DNA from: an uncultured Erythrobacter sp.
GTDB taxonomy: Bacteria; Pseudomonadota; Alphaproteobacteria; Sphingomonadales; Sphingomonadaceae
Direction: 5' to 3'
Length of the DNA: 64,000 nt
Assembly (NCBI GenBank): GCA_947501005.1
Contig: CANMTU010000001.1
Location: 1-64,000 of the forward strand
Shown here: one piece after another, positions 56,330 through 64,000 of the stretch
Position numbering within the stretch: the stretch's first letter is position 1
Layout: each line of letters begins with the position of its first letter
The notes under the pieces: model-generated
Databases searched by the model: none
Told to the model about the DNA's origin: nothing
The model's input: only the letters and a program-made list of their open reading frames with translations
Program-made: the position numbers and the translations under genes

Positions 56330-57607
56330 CTAAAGGACCGGTAGAAAGCGGCCAGGTTCGACCATGAACTGGCGCTTGTAACGATTGACGAACAGCGCAT
56401 CCGCGTGATGACCGCGCGGGACGCGGTTGTCGCCGATGGTGACAAAGCTCAATTGCTCAGCAGGGTCGCGGTCTGGCTCGATCGGCTGCGCCAGCACGAT
56501 CGGGACTTCGGGGCCAGCCGGAAGGAATCGATTGTCCGTCACCGTGATGCGGCTCACATTGTAAGTGAATTGCACGCCGGAAGCGGTAAAGCCGGTGATC
56601 GTGTTGTCGGCGATCCGGACACCGCCGGTGTCGCCGCCTACTGCCACGCCAAACGGCGAGTCAGCAAAAATATTGCGCGCCACCAGCAGATTGCGAGGCT
56701 CGCCATTGATCCGGTTGATCCGAAGCCCGGCGAGGCGGCAATTGGCGACATCATTGTCGACCGCCTGACAATCAGCCACCGTTTCCAGAAAGATGCCAAT
56801 TCCACAGCCGCGAATGACGTTGGCCCGAATGATACCATTATGCGAGGTCGATGCGGTGGAATGGCCGACATCGTCATTGCCATAGACATCGATCCCGTTG
56901 TCGACGCAATCGCGCACCGTGTTGCGTTCGATCGACAGGCCATCGAATTGTGAACTCTGGATACCGATATAGCTTGCCTGTTCCACCAGATTGTCATGAA
57001 TTCTCAGATTGCGGCCCGGATGTCCAACTGCCCCGAGTAGCATGATGCCTTGGCCATTGGCATTGCGTACGGTCACATGTTCGACTGCTACGTTTTCGCA
57101 CCGGCCGGCCCAGCCAAGCACGATCGCACCACCATTGATATCATCCCGAAACGCGCCCTGGCCCTGACGATTCCCGTCGAGCGTGAAATTGCGTAGTTTG
57201 GCGTCTGCCAACTCGCCTGTGCTGGCGATCAGACGAGCGAAAGTGCCGGGTCCGCGTTGACCGTCCGCCAGGCGCAGGATCGACTTTTCGCGATCCGTGC
57301 CCTCCAGTATGACGCCCGATCGCAGCTCAAAGGCAGCGGCCCCTACCGTATCCGTTGCAAGGCGGTAACGGATCAGGTGTGTGCCCTCGCCAAACCGTAC
57401 AATGCCACCGCCGGCTGCGGCTGCCGCGTCGATCGCGCGTTGGAAGGCCGGGGCGTCGTCAGTCGTCCCATCTCCCAGTGCCCCGAACTGGCGAACGTCG
57501 AAACTGGCAGCATCGTCACGTGTCTGCGCGCACACCGGAAGGACGCAAGCGAACCCCGCTCCGGTGCCGGCGGCCAAGAACGCCCTGCGGCTCACATGAT
57601 CGGACAT
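56330..57607 (-). CDS. Tat-exported right-handed beta-helix protein (pectate-lyase-3-like)
   Basis: A 425-aa protein. A twin-arginine signal (SRRAFLAAGTGAGFACVLP) precedes DVRQFGALGDGTTDDAPAFQ, the hallmark start of Pectate_lyase_3/GH28-like helices, then repeated beta-helix coils with Asn ladders (NTITGF, NRFLP, NIFAD). It is predicted to be periplasmic, where it could cleave or modify the polymer. Catalytic residues cannot be assigned. It sits tail-to-tail with the acetyltransferase and directly after the acyltransferase-3 gene (TGA then ATG). Confidence 0.88.
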   Translation of the reverse strand: MSDHVSRRAFLAAGTGAGFACVLPVCAQTRDDAASFDVRQFGALGDGTTDDAPAFQRAIDAAAAAGGGIVRFGEGTHLIRYRLATDTVGAAAFELRSGVILEGTDREKSILRLADGQRGPGTFARLIASTGELADAKLRNFTLDGNRQGQGAFRDDINGGAIVLGWAGRCENVAVEHVTVRNANGQGIMLLGAVGHPGRNLRIHDNLVEQASYIGIQSSQFDGLSIERNTVRDCVDNGIDVYGNDDVGHSTASTSHNGIIRANVIRGCGIGIFLETVADCQAVDNDVANCRLAGLRINRINGEPRNLLVARNIFADSPFGVAVGGDTGGVRIADNTITGFTASGVQFTYNVSRITVTDNRFLPAGPEVPIVLAQPIEPDRDPAEQLSFVTIGDNRVPRGHHADALFVNRYKRQFMVEPGRFLPVL

Positions 57608-58714
57608 TCAGGTTTCCTTCGGCAAATGGCCGGTCGTTCCTACCGTCCGCGGTATTCGGCGCAACAGCGGTCGCTCTACTAACAGGTGACATGCTATCCC
57701 CCCGGCTACGGCAAGGAGGCTGATCACCGCGAACGCAAGGTTATGCGAAGGCGTGAGTTTGACCATGATTTTCGTGAAGATCGACAGCAGCGGATAGTGG
57801 ACAAGATAGATCGAATACGATGCGTCCCCGAGAAAGGCAAAGAAGCGCTCCACCTTCGACGGTTGGTTTTTTTCGATGAGAACTGCGCCCAACTGGACAA
57901 ACGCAGATGACAAACCCACCCCCAGGATCAGCCACGTCGAAAATCCACCGCGGCCAAACCACAGGCATAGCGCCAGAAACACCAGACCGGCCCTGAAGAT
58001 GGCCCACGAGTAGCGGATATGGGTCGTTTTGCAGATGTAGCCCGCCGCCATACCCATAAAGAAAAGCATGAAATAGGGCGCGAGCCAAAAGCCAAAAGAT
58101 TCGCTGCTTAACCCAGCTGCATCTGCGAATAACGCCAATATAAACGCTGCAATCAAGGCCCAGAAAACCTTTCTACTGAAAATTAAGACTAAAAATAATG
58201 CATAAAAGACTATTTCATACCTAAGGGTCCATTCAACAATAAGAAATGGTTCAACATAAGCGTCGTTGGGTATGGGAAATATTAATAACGCAAGTAAGAA
58301 ATCAATGGCGTTTACGTTACCGGAAGGGGAGTAAGTGGGTGAGGCTGCAATCAGGAGCATCAAAGGGAGCAGCACGGCCCAAAGTAACGGATAAAGCCGC
58401 CGAAAGCGTTTCCATATAAACCCCAGCCAATCGGGGTTGCCATGCAAATCATTCCAATGAGCGAGTACCATTACAAAGCCACTCAGGACGAAAAAATAGA
58501 GGACCCCCGCTTCCCCAGCCATTAACAATTTGTAGGGATCGGTATCGTAATATTTATCCAAGCTTACAATGATATTGGCATGGTAGATAACTACCATTAG
58601 CGCAGCCAGTCCGCGACCGATCTGGAGCGAGTAGAAAGACCTTTTGGAAGAGTTTCCCTTCGATAGCGGGAAACGCACGAAAAAAGGGTCGAGACGTGAT
58701 TTGTGATTGCTCAT
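57608..58714 (-). CDS. acyltransferase family 3 membrane protein, AT-rich
   Basis: A 368-aa integral membrane acyltransferase of the OafA/NodX type with about ten hydrophobic segments. SLQIGRGLAALMVVIYHANI carries the conserved Arg and His, YFFVLSGFVMVLAHW follows, and FLGDASYSIYLVHYPLLSIF is the typical C-terminal block. It would O-acylate periplasmic sugars. Codon use is clearly more AT-rich than the neighbours, a sign of recent acquisition. It is followed immediately by the beta-helix gene, with no intergenic base. Confidence 0.92.
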   Translation of the reverse strand: MSNHKSRLDPFFVRFPLSKGNSSKRSFYSLQIGRGLAALMVVIYHANIIVSLDKYYDTDPYKLLMAGEAGVLYFFVLSGFVMVLAHWNDLHGNPDWLGFIWKRFRRLYPLLWAVLLPLMLLIAASPTYSPSGNVNAIDFLLALLIFPIPNDAYVEPFLIVEWTLRYEIVFYALFLVLIFSRKVFWALIAAFILALFADAAGLSSESFGFWLAPYFMLFFMGMAAGYICKTTHIRYSWAIFRAGLVFLALCLWFGRGGFSTWLILGVGLSSAFVQLGAVLIEKNQPSKVERFFAFLGDASYSIYLVHYPLLSIFTKIMVKLTPSHNLAFAVISLLAVAGGIACHLLVERPLLRRIPRTVGTTGHLPKET

Positions 58715-59198
58715 GTCAGTTCGCGTCGGGCTTACTTTTCGAAGAAAAGGCGTCAGCCAAAGCGCTACGCATCTCGTTTGCGGTCATCAGGGCAACTATG
58801 ACTCTATCGGTCGCGATGTCGGACGCCGGTCCGTTTTTGGAGAGGATTTCGCGCATCGATTTTTATCATCGCGACATTCTGTTTTGATCTGTCGCCCTGC
58901 ACCGTCCTGCTGCGTGCTGCCTATGCCAGTATCTGGCCCCCCCGAATGCATTTCCATCTCCCGTCGAATTCGTCTGCCCCAATCGCCACGACGATGCCCG
59001 GGGAAGGTTCATGGAAACCTATGACGAAGGCCTCAATTTTCCGCCCTGACTTATGCGGTACGTTTTCCGCCGTCCAAAACGAGGCTGATAGCGACCCCTA
59101 TCGCTTCGTTAAAGGCGATATCGGCAACGGCAAGGCAGCGCGTGTCGCGCTGTAGGATTCCTGTCCGAATGTGATTACCCGTCTGGCCGCAGGAAATC
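58715..59198. other. gene-free, decayed stretch
   Basis: No convincing coding sequence on either strand; reading frames are short and lack family character. The promoter of the minus-strand acyltransferase is presumably in the first 150 bases. The remainder could be worn-down upstream sequence of the FG-GAP-like relic, but I see no motif that proves it. Confidence 0.45.
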
Positions 59199-59898
59199 AT
59201 GTCGACCGCTCGATTGACGGACCGGCTCGACAGAGCGTTCATAATGACGATAGGCGGTGCCGAAGTCGCGCACCATTACCTCAACCGCATCAACAATAGC
59301 AACTGGCGCTGGATCGGGGCAACCGATGTGAACGGCGACGGAGATGCCGATCAATCGCTCGTCAACCAGGCCATCGGCCGCTTCGCTACGATCGGCGGGG
59401 ATTAGCGAGGGTTACGGCTATTTCTCCGACCACAGCTGGAACGGGGAGACGCGGGTGGCCGGCATCTACATCGATCCGCTGGTGGAAAGCGGACAGGTGC
59501 GCGCCGGCAGCGACTTCGACAGCCAGACCCGCTTCCAGAACGATCTGTTCATTGCCAACATCAACCGCGTGCTCGGCGCGGCCGACTATGACGGGGACAG
59601 CTTGCAGGAGGTCTATTTCGCGCTGAGCGACGGGACGGCGTACCTGCACGCCTATATGCATGCCGACGGCAATATCCGCTACGCCAACTACCAATCGGAA
59701 GGACAAGTCCGTGAGTTCCTCATCGGCCACGGATATGGTGAGGAGACGTTTGGCGACTGGTTTGCGAGCGGACAGGACGATCCGGCCAAGCCAACCGCCG
59801 CCGCATTCGAGACCAGCGATACCGCACCGACGCCCGCGCCGGCAGACCTTGCCTTGATGCCACTCGACGGAGTCACCGCCGCGATATTCACCAGATAG
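59199..59898 (+). pseudogene. frameshifted FG-GAP/calcium-binding-type protein relic
   Basis: Two frames together read as one protein tail. The first (59199-59405) has WRWIGATDVNGDGDADQSLV and IGRFATIG before a stop. The second continues SEGYGYFSDHSWNGETRVAG, then NRVLGAADYDGDSLQEVYFA, SDGTAYLHAYMHADGN and a Pro/Ala-rich end. D-x-N-G-D-x-D loops suggest calcium binding, as in the C-termini of large secreted sphingomonad proteins. One frameshift near 59395 joins them, and the large N-terminal part is missing. No start or signal is seen. Confidence 0.65.
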
Positions 59899-59967
59899 CT
59901 GCGCCCATCGTTGCTGGCGTGCGAAACTGGTTGTCGCATGGCTGCGCACCGGCGTATCGGACGGGCG

Positions 59968-61101
59968 ATGACCAATCGAGACCATGCCCTGCCCGGCGAA
60001 GCGCCTGCCGGCCCTGCCGCGGCAGGTACCGCGAAGCCGCTGGAACAGGGTGGGTTCCTGCTGTTCCTCGGCCTCGTATCGGTCGTCCTCGTGGTGGTCG
60101 TCCTGCCGTTCCTGCAACCGCTGTTATGGGCGGCGCTGGCGGCGGTCATGTTCCAGCCCCTGTTCCGCAAGGCCCAGATTCTGCGGCGGGGGCACGACAG
60201 CCAGGCCGCGCTGCTGGCGCTGCTGGTTATCTTCGTCCTCGTCATCCTGCCCGCCTTCTGGATCGGCAGCGAGGTGGTGGAGGAGGCCTCGCGCATCGTC
60301 GCCGCGTTCCAACAAGGGCGGATCGACGTCACAGCCTGGTTCGACGAGGTATTCGGCGCCCTGCCCGCAGGCGTAAGGCGGTCCCTCGCGGCTTCCGGCT
60401 GGGGCGACCCCGCAGCCCTGCAGGCGCGCGCGCAGGCGTTCCTGCAGGACAGCGCGGGCATCATCGCGCGGCAGGCGGTGGCCATCGGCAGCAGCATCTT
60501 CGGCTTCGTCCTGAGTTTCGCGATCGCCCTCTACGTCACCTTCTTCCTCCTGCGCGACGGGCGGATCGTGGGCGAACACATCCTGCGCTGCCTGCCCTTC
60601 GAACGTTCCGTCGCCGACCGGCTGGCAGACCGGTTCCTCGGCATCGTGCGGGCGACGATCAAGGGTTCGGTGGTCGTGGGCATCGTGCAGGGCGCGCTGG
60701 GGGCGATCACCTTCTGGATCGTGGGCATGCCCTCGGTCCTGCTGCTCGGCGTCATCATGGCGGTCGCTTCCCTCCTGCCCGCAATCGGCCCGGCAATCGT
60801 GTGGGCGCCGGTCGCGATCTATCTGCTGGCCACCGGCGCGGTCTGGCAGGGCGTGGTGGTGGTGGCCTCGGGCGTGCTGCTGGTCGGGATGATCGACAAT
60901 GTCCTGCGCCCGATCCTCGTCGGCCGGGATACCGGATTGCCGGACTGGCTGATCCTCGTGACCACGCTGGGCGGCATCGCGCTGATGGGCCTGTCGGGCA
61001 TCGTCGTCGGCCCGTTGGTAGCAGGGTTGTTCATCGCAGGGTGGAGCATCCTCGACGAGCAACGCACCGCCGCCGGCCAGGCGGAGCCGCTACCCCGCTA
61101 G
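59968..61101 (+). CDS. AI-2E family transporter
   Basis: A 377-aa inner-membrane protein with about eight hydrophobic segments. The family regions are FLLFLGLVSVVLVVVVLPFL, then PLLWAALAAVMFQPL, SFAIALYVTFFLLRDGR, GMPSVLLLGVIMAVASLLPA and LVGMIDNVLRPILVGRDTGL followed by PDWLILVTTLGG. Members are exporters of uncertain substrate (AI-2 in E. coli TqsA, ions in others). ATG at 59968 with GGACGGGCG before it is preferred over starts at 59911 (TTG) and 59938. It is the first intact core-type gene after the island. Confidence 0.93.
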   Translation: MTNRDHALPGEAPAGPAAAGTAKPLEQGGFLLFLGLVSVVLVVVVLPFLQPLLWAALAAVMFQPLFRKAQILRRGHDSQAALLALLVIFVLVILPAFWIGSEVVEEASRIVAAFQQGRIDVTAWFDEVFGALPAGVRRSLAASGWGDPAALQARAQAFLQDSAGIIARQAVAIGSSIFGFVLSFAIALYVTFFLLRDGRIVGEHILRCLPFERSVADRLADRFLGIVRATIKGSVVVGIVQGALGAITFWIVGMPSVLLLGVIMAVASLLPAIGPAIVWAPVAIYLLATGAVWQGVVVVASGVLLVGMIDNVLRPILVGRDTGLPDWLILVTTLGGIALMGLSGIVVGPLVAGLFIAGWSILDEQRTAAGQAEPLPR

Positions 61102-61189
61102 ACCACCATTCCCGAGGTTCAAGCCATTTTAAAGGCTTGCCGATGCGGTGCTCAGGTCATTCGACAGGCGACGCAAGGAGGCGCTTCCA

Positions 61190-61650
61190 GTGAGTGATCA
61201 GTGGATGCTGAGTGCGCAGATGCGCCGAATCGAGCCGTACTTTCCATTGTCGCATGGCATCCCCGGGTTGATGACCGGCGGATCATTAGCGGCATCATCT
61301 TCGTGATCCGTATTGGGCTGCGCTGCGGACGCGCCGACCTCTTACGAGCCGCACAAGTCGATCTACATTCGGGTCATTCCCTGGGGCCGGCTTGGCGTGT
61401 TCAACAAGATTTTCGTGCCGCTCGCGTCCAAGGGTGATAAGTCTGACCCGCTGATGATGCCGCCCACCTCAACGCGCATCGCACCGCCGCCAGTCTGCTC
61501 GAAAAGGCTCTCAACCCCGCCGTATCAGACGCACCAAAGGCGGCGTGAAATCCAGGCTGCATGCCGTTGGGGATGGCAGGGAACGTCCAATGATCATGGC
61601 GCCGAACGAAGGGCAGATGAGCGCTACAAGGGCGCGGCCCTGCTGACGAC
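61190..61650 (+). mobile_element. decayed IS5-family transposase (right island boundary)
   Basis: GTG at 61190 with AGGAGG upstream opens SDQWMLSAQMRRIEPYFPLS, then frameshifts to VDDRRIISGIIFVIRIGLR, to YEPHKSIYIRVIPWGRLGVF, to RTKGGVKSRLHAVGDGRERP and finally to YKGAALL. At least four frameshifts occur and the C-terminal half is missing. All pieces match the IS5/IS427 transposase in order. Orientation and upstream sequence agree with the relic at 30508. Confidence 0.88.
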
Positions 61651-61748
61651 CCAGCATGTCCATGAAATCTTGTCACGGTGCCGGCGTTCATGCATTGTGC
61701 CGCCCGCCATCAGACCGCGTTTTCAGCGGCGCCAAGGGAGGACATGCC

Positions 61749-62981
61749 ATGAAGATCACCGATCCCGCCGAACTAGGCTTCGATCCGGCGCGGCTGGGCC
61801 GGATCGATGATTTTCTTCAGACCCAGTATATCGATACCGGGCGTTTGAAAAACTTTCAGGTCGTCGTCGCGCGCGATGGCGCGCCGGTGCATTATTCTCA
61901 GGGCGGCGTTCTGAAGGATAACGGCGCGCCGATGCGGGAGGATGCGCTGTTCCGTATTGCCAGTATGACCAAGCCGATCACCTCGATTGCGTTCATGCAG
62001 CTGGTGGAACAATGCAAGGTGGCGCTGGACGATCCGGTGGCACGCGTGCTGCCCGAGTTGAAGGCGCTCGGCGCTTATGCGGGCGGGGGCGGGGCAGTGC
62101 CGTTCGCACCGGCCAGGCGGGGGGCGCCCATGCGCTTCGTCGACCTGATGACGCATATGTCGGGCCTGACCTACGGGTTCCAGAACCGCACCAGCGTCGA
62201 TGCCGCCTATCGCGAGGCCAAGCTGGACTTGGCGCGCGACAATCTCGATTCCGACGGCTATCTCGAAAAACTCGCCGGGATCCCGCTGGAATTCGAACCC
62301 GGCACGGGCTGGAACTACTCGGTTTCGACCGATGTCCTCGGCATCGCGGTGGAACGGCTGTCGGGCATGAAGCTGGGCGAGTATTTCGCCGAGCATATTT
62401 TTGGCCCCCTCGGCATGGTGGATACCGCGTTCGACGTCGATCCCGCCAAGGCGGACCGGCTGGTAGACGCCTATGCCTATCGCCCGGGCGGCACGCCGAA
62501 ACTGCTGGCCGACGGGTTCAACGTGCAGGTGGAGGACAAGGCGCGCTTCCATTCGGGCGGCGGCGGGCTGGTCGGCACGATTGCGGACTATCACCGCTTC
62601 TGCGCGATGCTGGTCAACAAGGGCGAGCTCGACGGCGCGCGGATCGTCGCCCCCAAGACGCTCGCTCTGATGACGGCGAACCAGCTGCCAGGCGGGGCCG
62701 ATCTTGCCCAGGTCAGCAAAAGCCTGTTCAGCGAGGCGAACAATGCCGGCACCGGTTTCGGGCTGGGATTTGCGATGGTGATCGACCCGGCGAAGACGCT
62801 GATGCCTGCCAGCATGGGCGAATATTACTGGGGCGGCGCCTATTCGACCGCCTTTTTCGTCGACCCGGTGGAGCGGATCACGATGGTCTTCATGACCCAG
62901 CTCTACCCCTCGTCGACCTATCCGGTTCGCCGCCAGCTCAAGACGCTGATCTATTCTGCCGTGGCCGACAGCTACGCCTGA
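61749..62981 (+). CDS. serine hydrolase (class C beta-lactamase/esterase family)
   Basis: A 410-aa cytoplasmic protein of the beta-lactamase/EstB superfamily. Nucleophile motif S72-M-T-K75 in FRIASMTKPITSI; the Tyr motif YSV in GTGWNYSVSTDV; and HSGGGGL in place of KTG, as in esterases. No signal peptide is seen, so it is more likely an esterase than a beta-lactamase. GGGAGG precedes the ATG at 61749, and the preceding DNA is the transposase relic. Confidence 0.92.
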   Translation: MKITDPAELGFDPARLGRIDDFLQTQYIDTGRLKNFQVVVARDGAPVHYSQGGVLKDNGAPMREDALFRIASMTKPITSIAFMQLVEQCKVALDDPVARVLPELKALGAYAGGGGAVPFAPARRGAPMRFVDLMTHMSGLTYGFQNRTSVDAAYREAKLDLARDNLDSDGYLEKLAGIPLEFEPGTGWNYSVSTDVLGIAVERLSGMKLGEYFAEHIFGPLGMVDTAFDVDPAKADRLVDAYAYRPGGTPKLLADGFNVQVEDKARFHSGGGGLVGTIADYHRFCAMLVNKGELDGARIVAPKTLALMTANQLPGGADLAQVSKSLFSEANNAGTGFGLGFAMVIDPAKTLMPASMGEYYWGGAYSTAFFVDPVERITMVFMTQLYPSSTYPVRRQLKTLIYSAVADSYA

Positions 62982-62999
62982 GCCGGCCCGCCCCGCGCC

Positions 63000-64000
63000 T
63001 CAGACGTCGAGATTGGCGACGTTGAGGGCGTTGGTCTGGATGAAGTCGCGGCGCGGTTCGACCACGTCGCCCATCAGACGGGTGAAGATCTCGTCGGTCA
63101 CGTCGGCATCCTCGACCTTCACCTGCAGCAGGGCGCGATTGTCGGGATCGAGCGTGGTTTCCCACAATTGCTCGGCATTCATTTCGCCCAGACCCTTGTA
63201 GCGCTGTATCTTCTGGCCCTTGCGTCCCGCCGCCATCACGGCGTCGAGCAATTGGGTCGGCAGGGTGATGCCGGTGTCGTCGGCAATCGCGGGGGCTTCG
63301 GCATCGGCCTCGTCCGCGTTGTCGGGATCGACCGGTTCGGCCTCGCCGCTGTCGCCCTTCACCAGCCGCACGGGCGCGCCATAGACCTCGGCGTGTTCGG
63401 CGGCGACGCGGTGGAGCTTGCGCGCCTCGGCACTGTCGAGGAAGGCGGGATCGATCTCGTGCACATCGGTCACCCCGCGCCACAGGCGCTTAAAACGGAC
63501 CATGCCGTCCTCGCCGATTTCGGCCGACCAGCGCGCCTCGCCGTCGCCCATCTGGAGATGCGCCGCCGCCCGATCGAGCCCGGCCCGCCGGTCGCCCTCG
63601 GGGTCGAGCGCGCCAGCCACCGCCATCGCCTCGATGAGGTCGGAATTGTACTTGCGCGGCACGAAGCCCGACAGGTTGCGCATGCGCAAACCATGCTCGA
63701 CCAGCTGCTGCATCCCGGCCGCCGGGATGCTGCCTTCCCGCGTTTCGAGGTGGTGGCCCGACAGGCCTTGTTCGATCAGATAGCGATCATAGGCCGGCTG
63801 GTCCTTGAGATAGACCTCGCTCTTGCCGCGCGTCACCTTGTAGAGCGGCGGTTGGGCGATGAAGAGGTGCCCGGCCTTGACGATCTCGGGCATCTGGCGG
63901 TGGAAGAACGTCAGCAGCAGGGTGCGGATATGCGCCCCGTCGACATCGGCGTCGGTCATGATGACGATCTTGTGATAGCGCAGCTTGTCGAGATTGAATT
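63000..64000 (-). CDS. gyrB: DNA gyrase subunit B, 3' part (runs off the window)
   Basis: The C-terminal 333 or so codons of GyrB. KIVIMTDADVDGAHIRTLLL holds the Toprim DxD; the ending has RYKGLGEMNAEQLWETTLDP and LMGDVVEPRRDFIQTNALNV, diagnostic for GyrB rather than ParE. Between them lies the enlarged alphaproteobacterial insert, including an acidic stretch EPVDPDNADEADAEAPAIAD. The 5' part with the ATPase domain lies beyond base 64000. It converges on the serine hydrolase gene. Confidence 0.97.
   Translation of the reverse strand, partial: FNLDKLRYHKIVIMTDADVDGAHIRTLLLTFFHRQMPEIVKAGHLFIAQPPLYKVTRGKSEVYLKDQPAYDRYLIEQGLSGHHLETREGSIPAAGMQQLVEHGLRMRNLSGFVPRKYNSDLIEAMAVAGALDPEGDRRAGLDRAAAHLQMGDGEARWSAEIGEDGMVRFKRLWRGVTDVHEIDPAFLDSAEARKLHRVAAEHAEVYGAPVRLVKGDSGEAEPVDPDNADEADAEAPAIADDTGITLPTQLLDAVMAAGRKGQKIQRYKGLGEMNAEQLWETTLDPDNRALLQVKVEDADVTDEIFTRLMGDVVEPRRDFIQTNALNVANLDV

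Noticed and set aside
59919-61193. A 424-codon plus-strand frame overlapping the AI-2E transporter
   Set aside because: Arg/Gly/Pro-rich frameshift shadow; the transporter frame has consistent membrane segments and family motifs.

Overview
The window is GC-rich, tightly packed bacterial chromosome, most probably from an Erythrobacteraceae/Sphingomonadales alphaproteobacterium. The grounds are the gene content: an MmcB DNA-repair nuclease behind an alphaproteobacterial GTTC-N7-GTTC SOS box, DUF2093, a LytS/LytTR pair, and a fused PutA without a DNA-binding domain. IS5/IS427-type transposase relics and sphingomonad-style exopolysaccharide (EPS) genes point the same way. Long antisense reading frames are common here because of the GC content and were discarded. 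Family calls come from reading motifs; no database search was run.

Region 1 (1-30.4 kb) is core genome. It runs from tRNA-Arg(CCG) through a conserved hypothetical gene, SOS-controlled mmcB, a sterol-desaturase-family hydroxylase, a DUF2141 protein, a PAS/acidic protein, an App1-type phosphatase, an M48 protease, a DsbA-like oxidoreductase and an HD-domain metalloprotein. A LytS/LytTR two-component pair, nadC, tadA, rpmB, a phytase-like esterase, an M23 lipoprotein, DUF2093, xseA and purD follow. An Mfd-family helicase, a GT4/GH130 carbohydrate pair, mtnP, a glpD-type dehydrogenase and putA complete it. xseA and purD are divergent and their start codons share one CATG.

Region 2 (30.4-61.7 kb) is an island-like surface-polysaccharide locus. 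It is bracketed by two decayed IS5-family transposase copies in the same orientation (about 30.5 and 61.2 kb); a third, internally deleted copy lies at 32.5 kb. The left part makes a CDP-3,6-dideoxyhexose: a ddhA/ddhB/ddhC set is followed by an RmlC-like epimerase and an SDR reductase, an arrangement like the ascarylose pathway, but no E3 reductase is visible. Next come a Wzx flippase, several glycosyltransferases, an RgpF-like protein and the initiating polyprenyl-phosphate glycosylphosphotransferase. An oppositely oriented operon carries a polymerase/ligase, Wza, a Wzc-type tyrosine autokinase and a TPR-like membrane protein. A second plus-strand operon carries glycosyltransferases, a second Wzy-like protein and a hexapeptide acyltransferase. 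It converges on a Tat-exported beta-helix protein and an acyltransferase-3. Together these genes can initiate, elongate, decorate, flip, polymerise, export and possibly trim a polysaccharide containing a deoxysugar.

Region 3 (58.7-64 kb) holds a frameshifted FG-GAP-like relic, an AI-2E transporter, the right-hand IS relic, a class-C-like serine hydrolase, and the 3' part of gyrB, which runs off the window.
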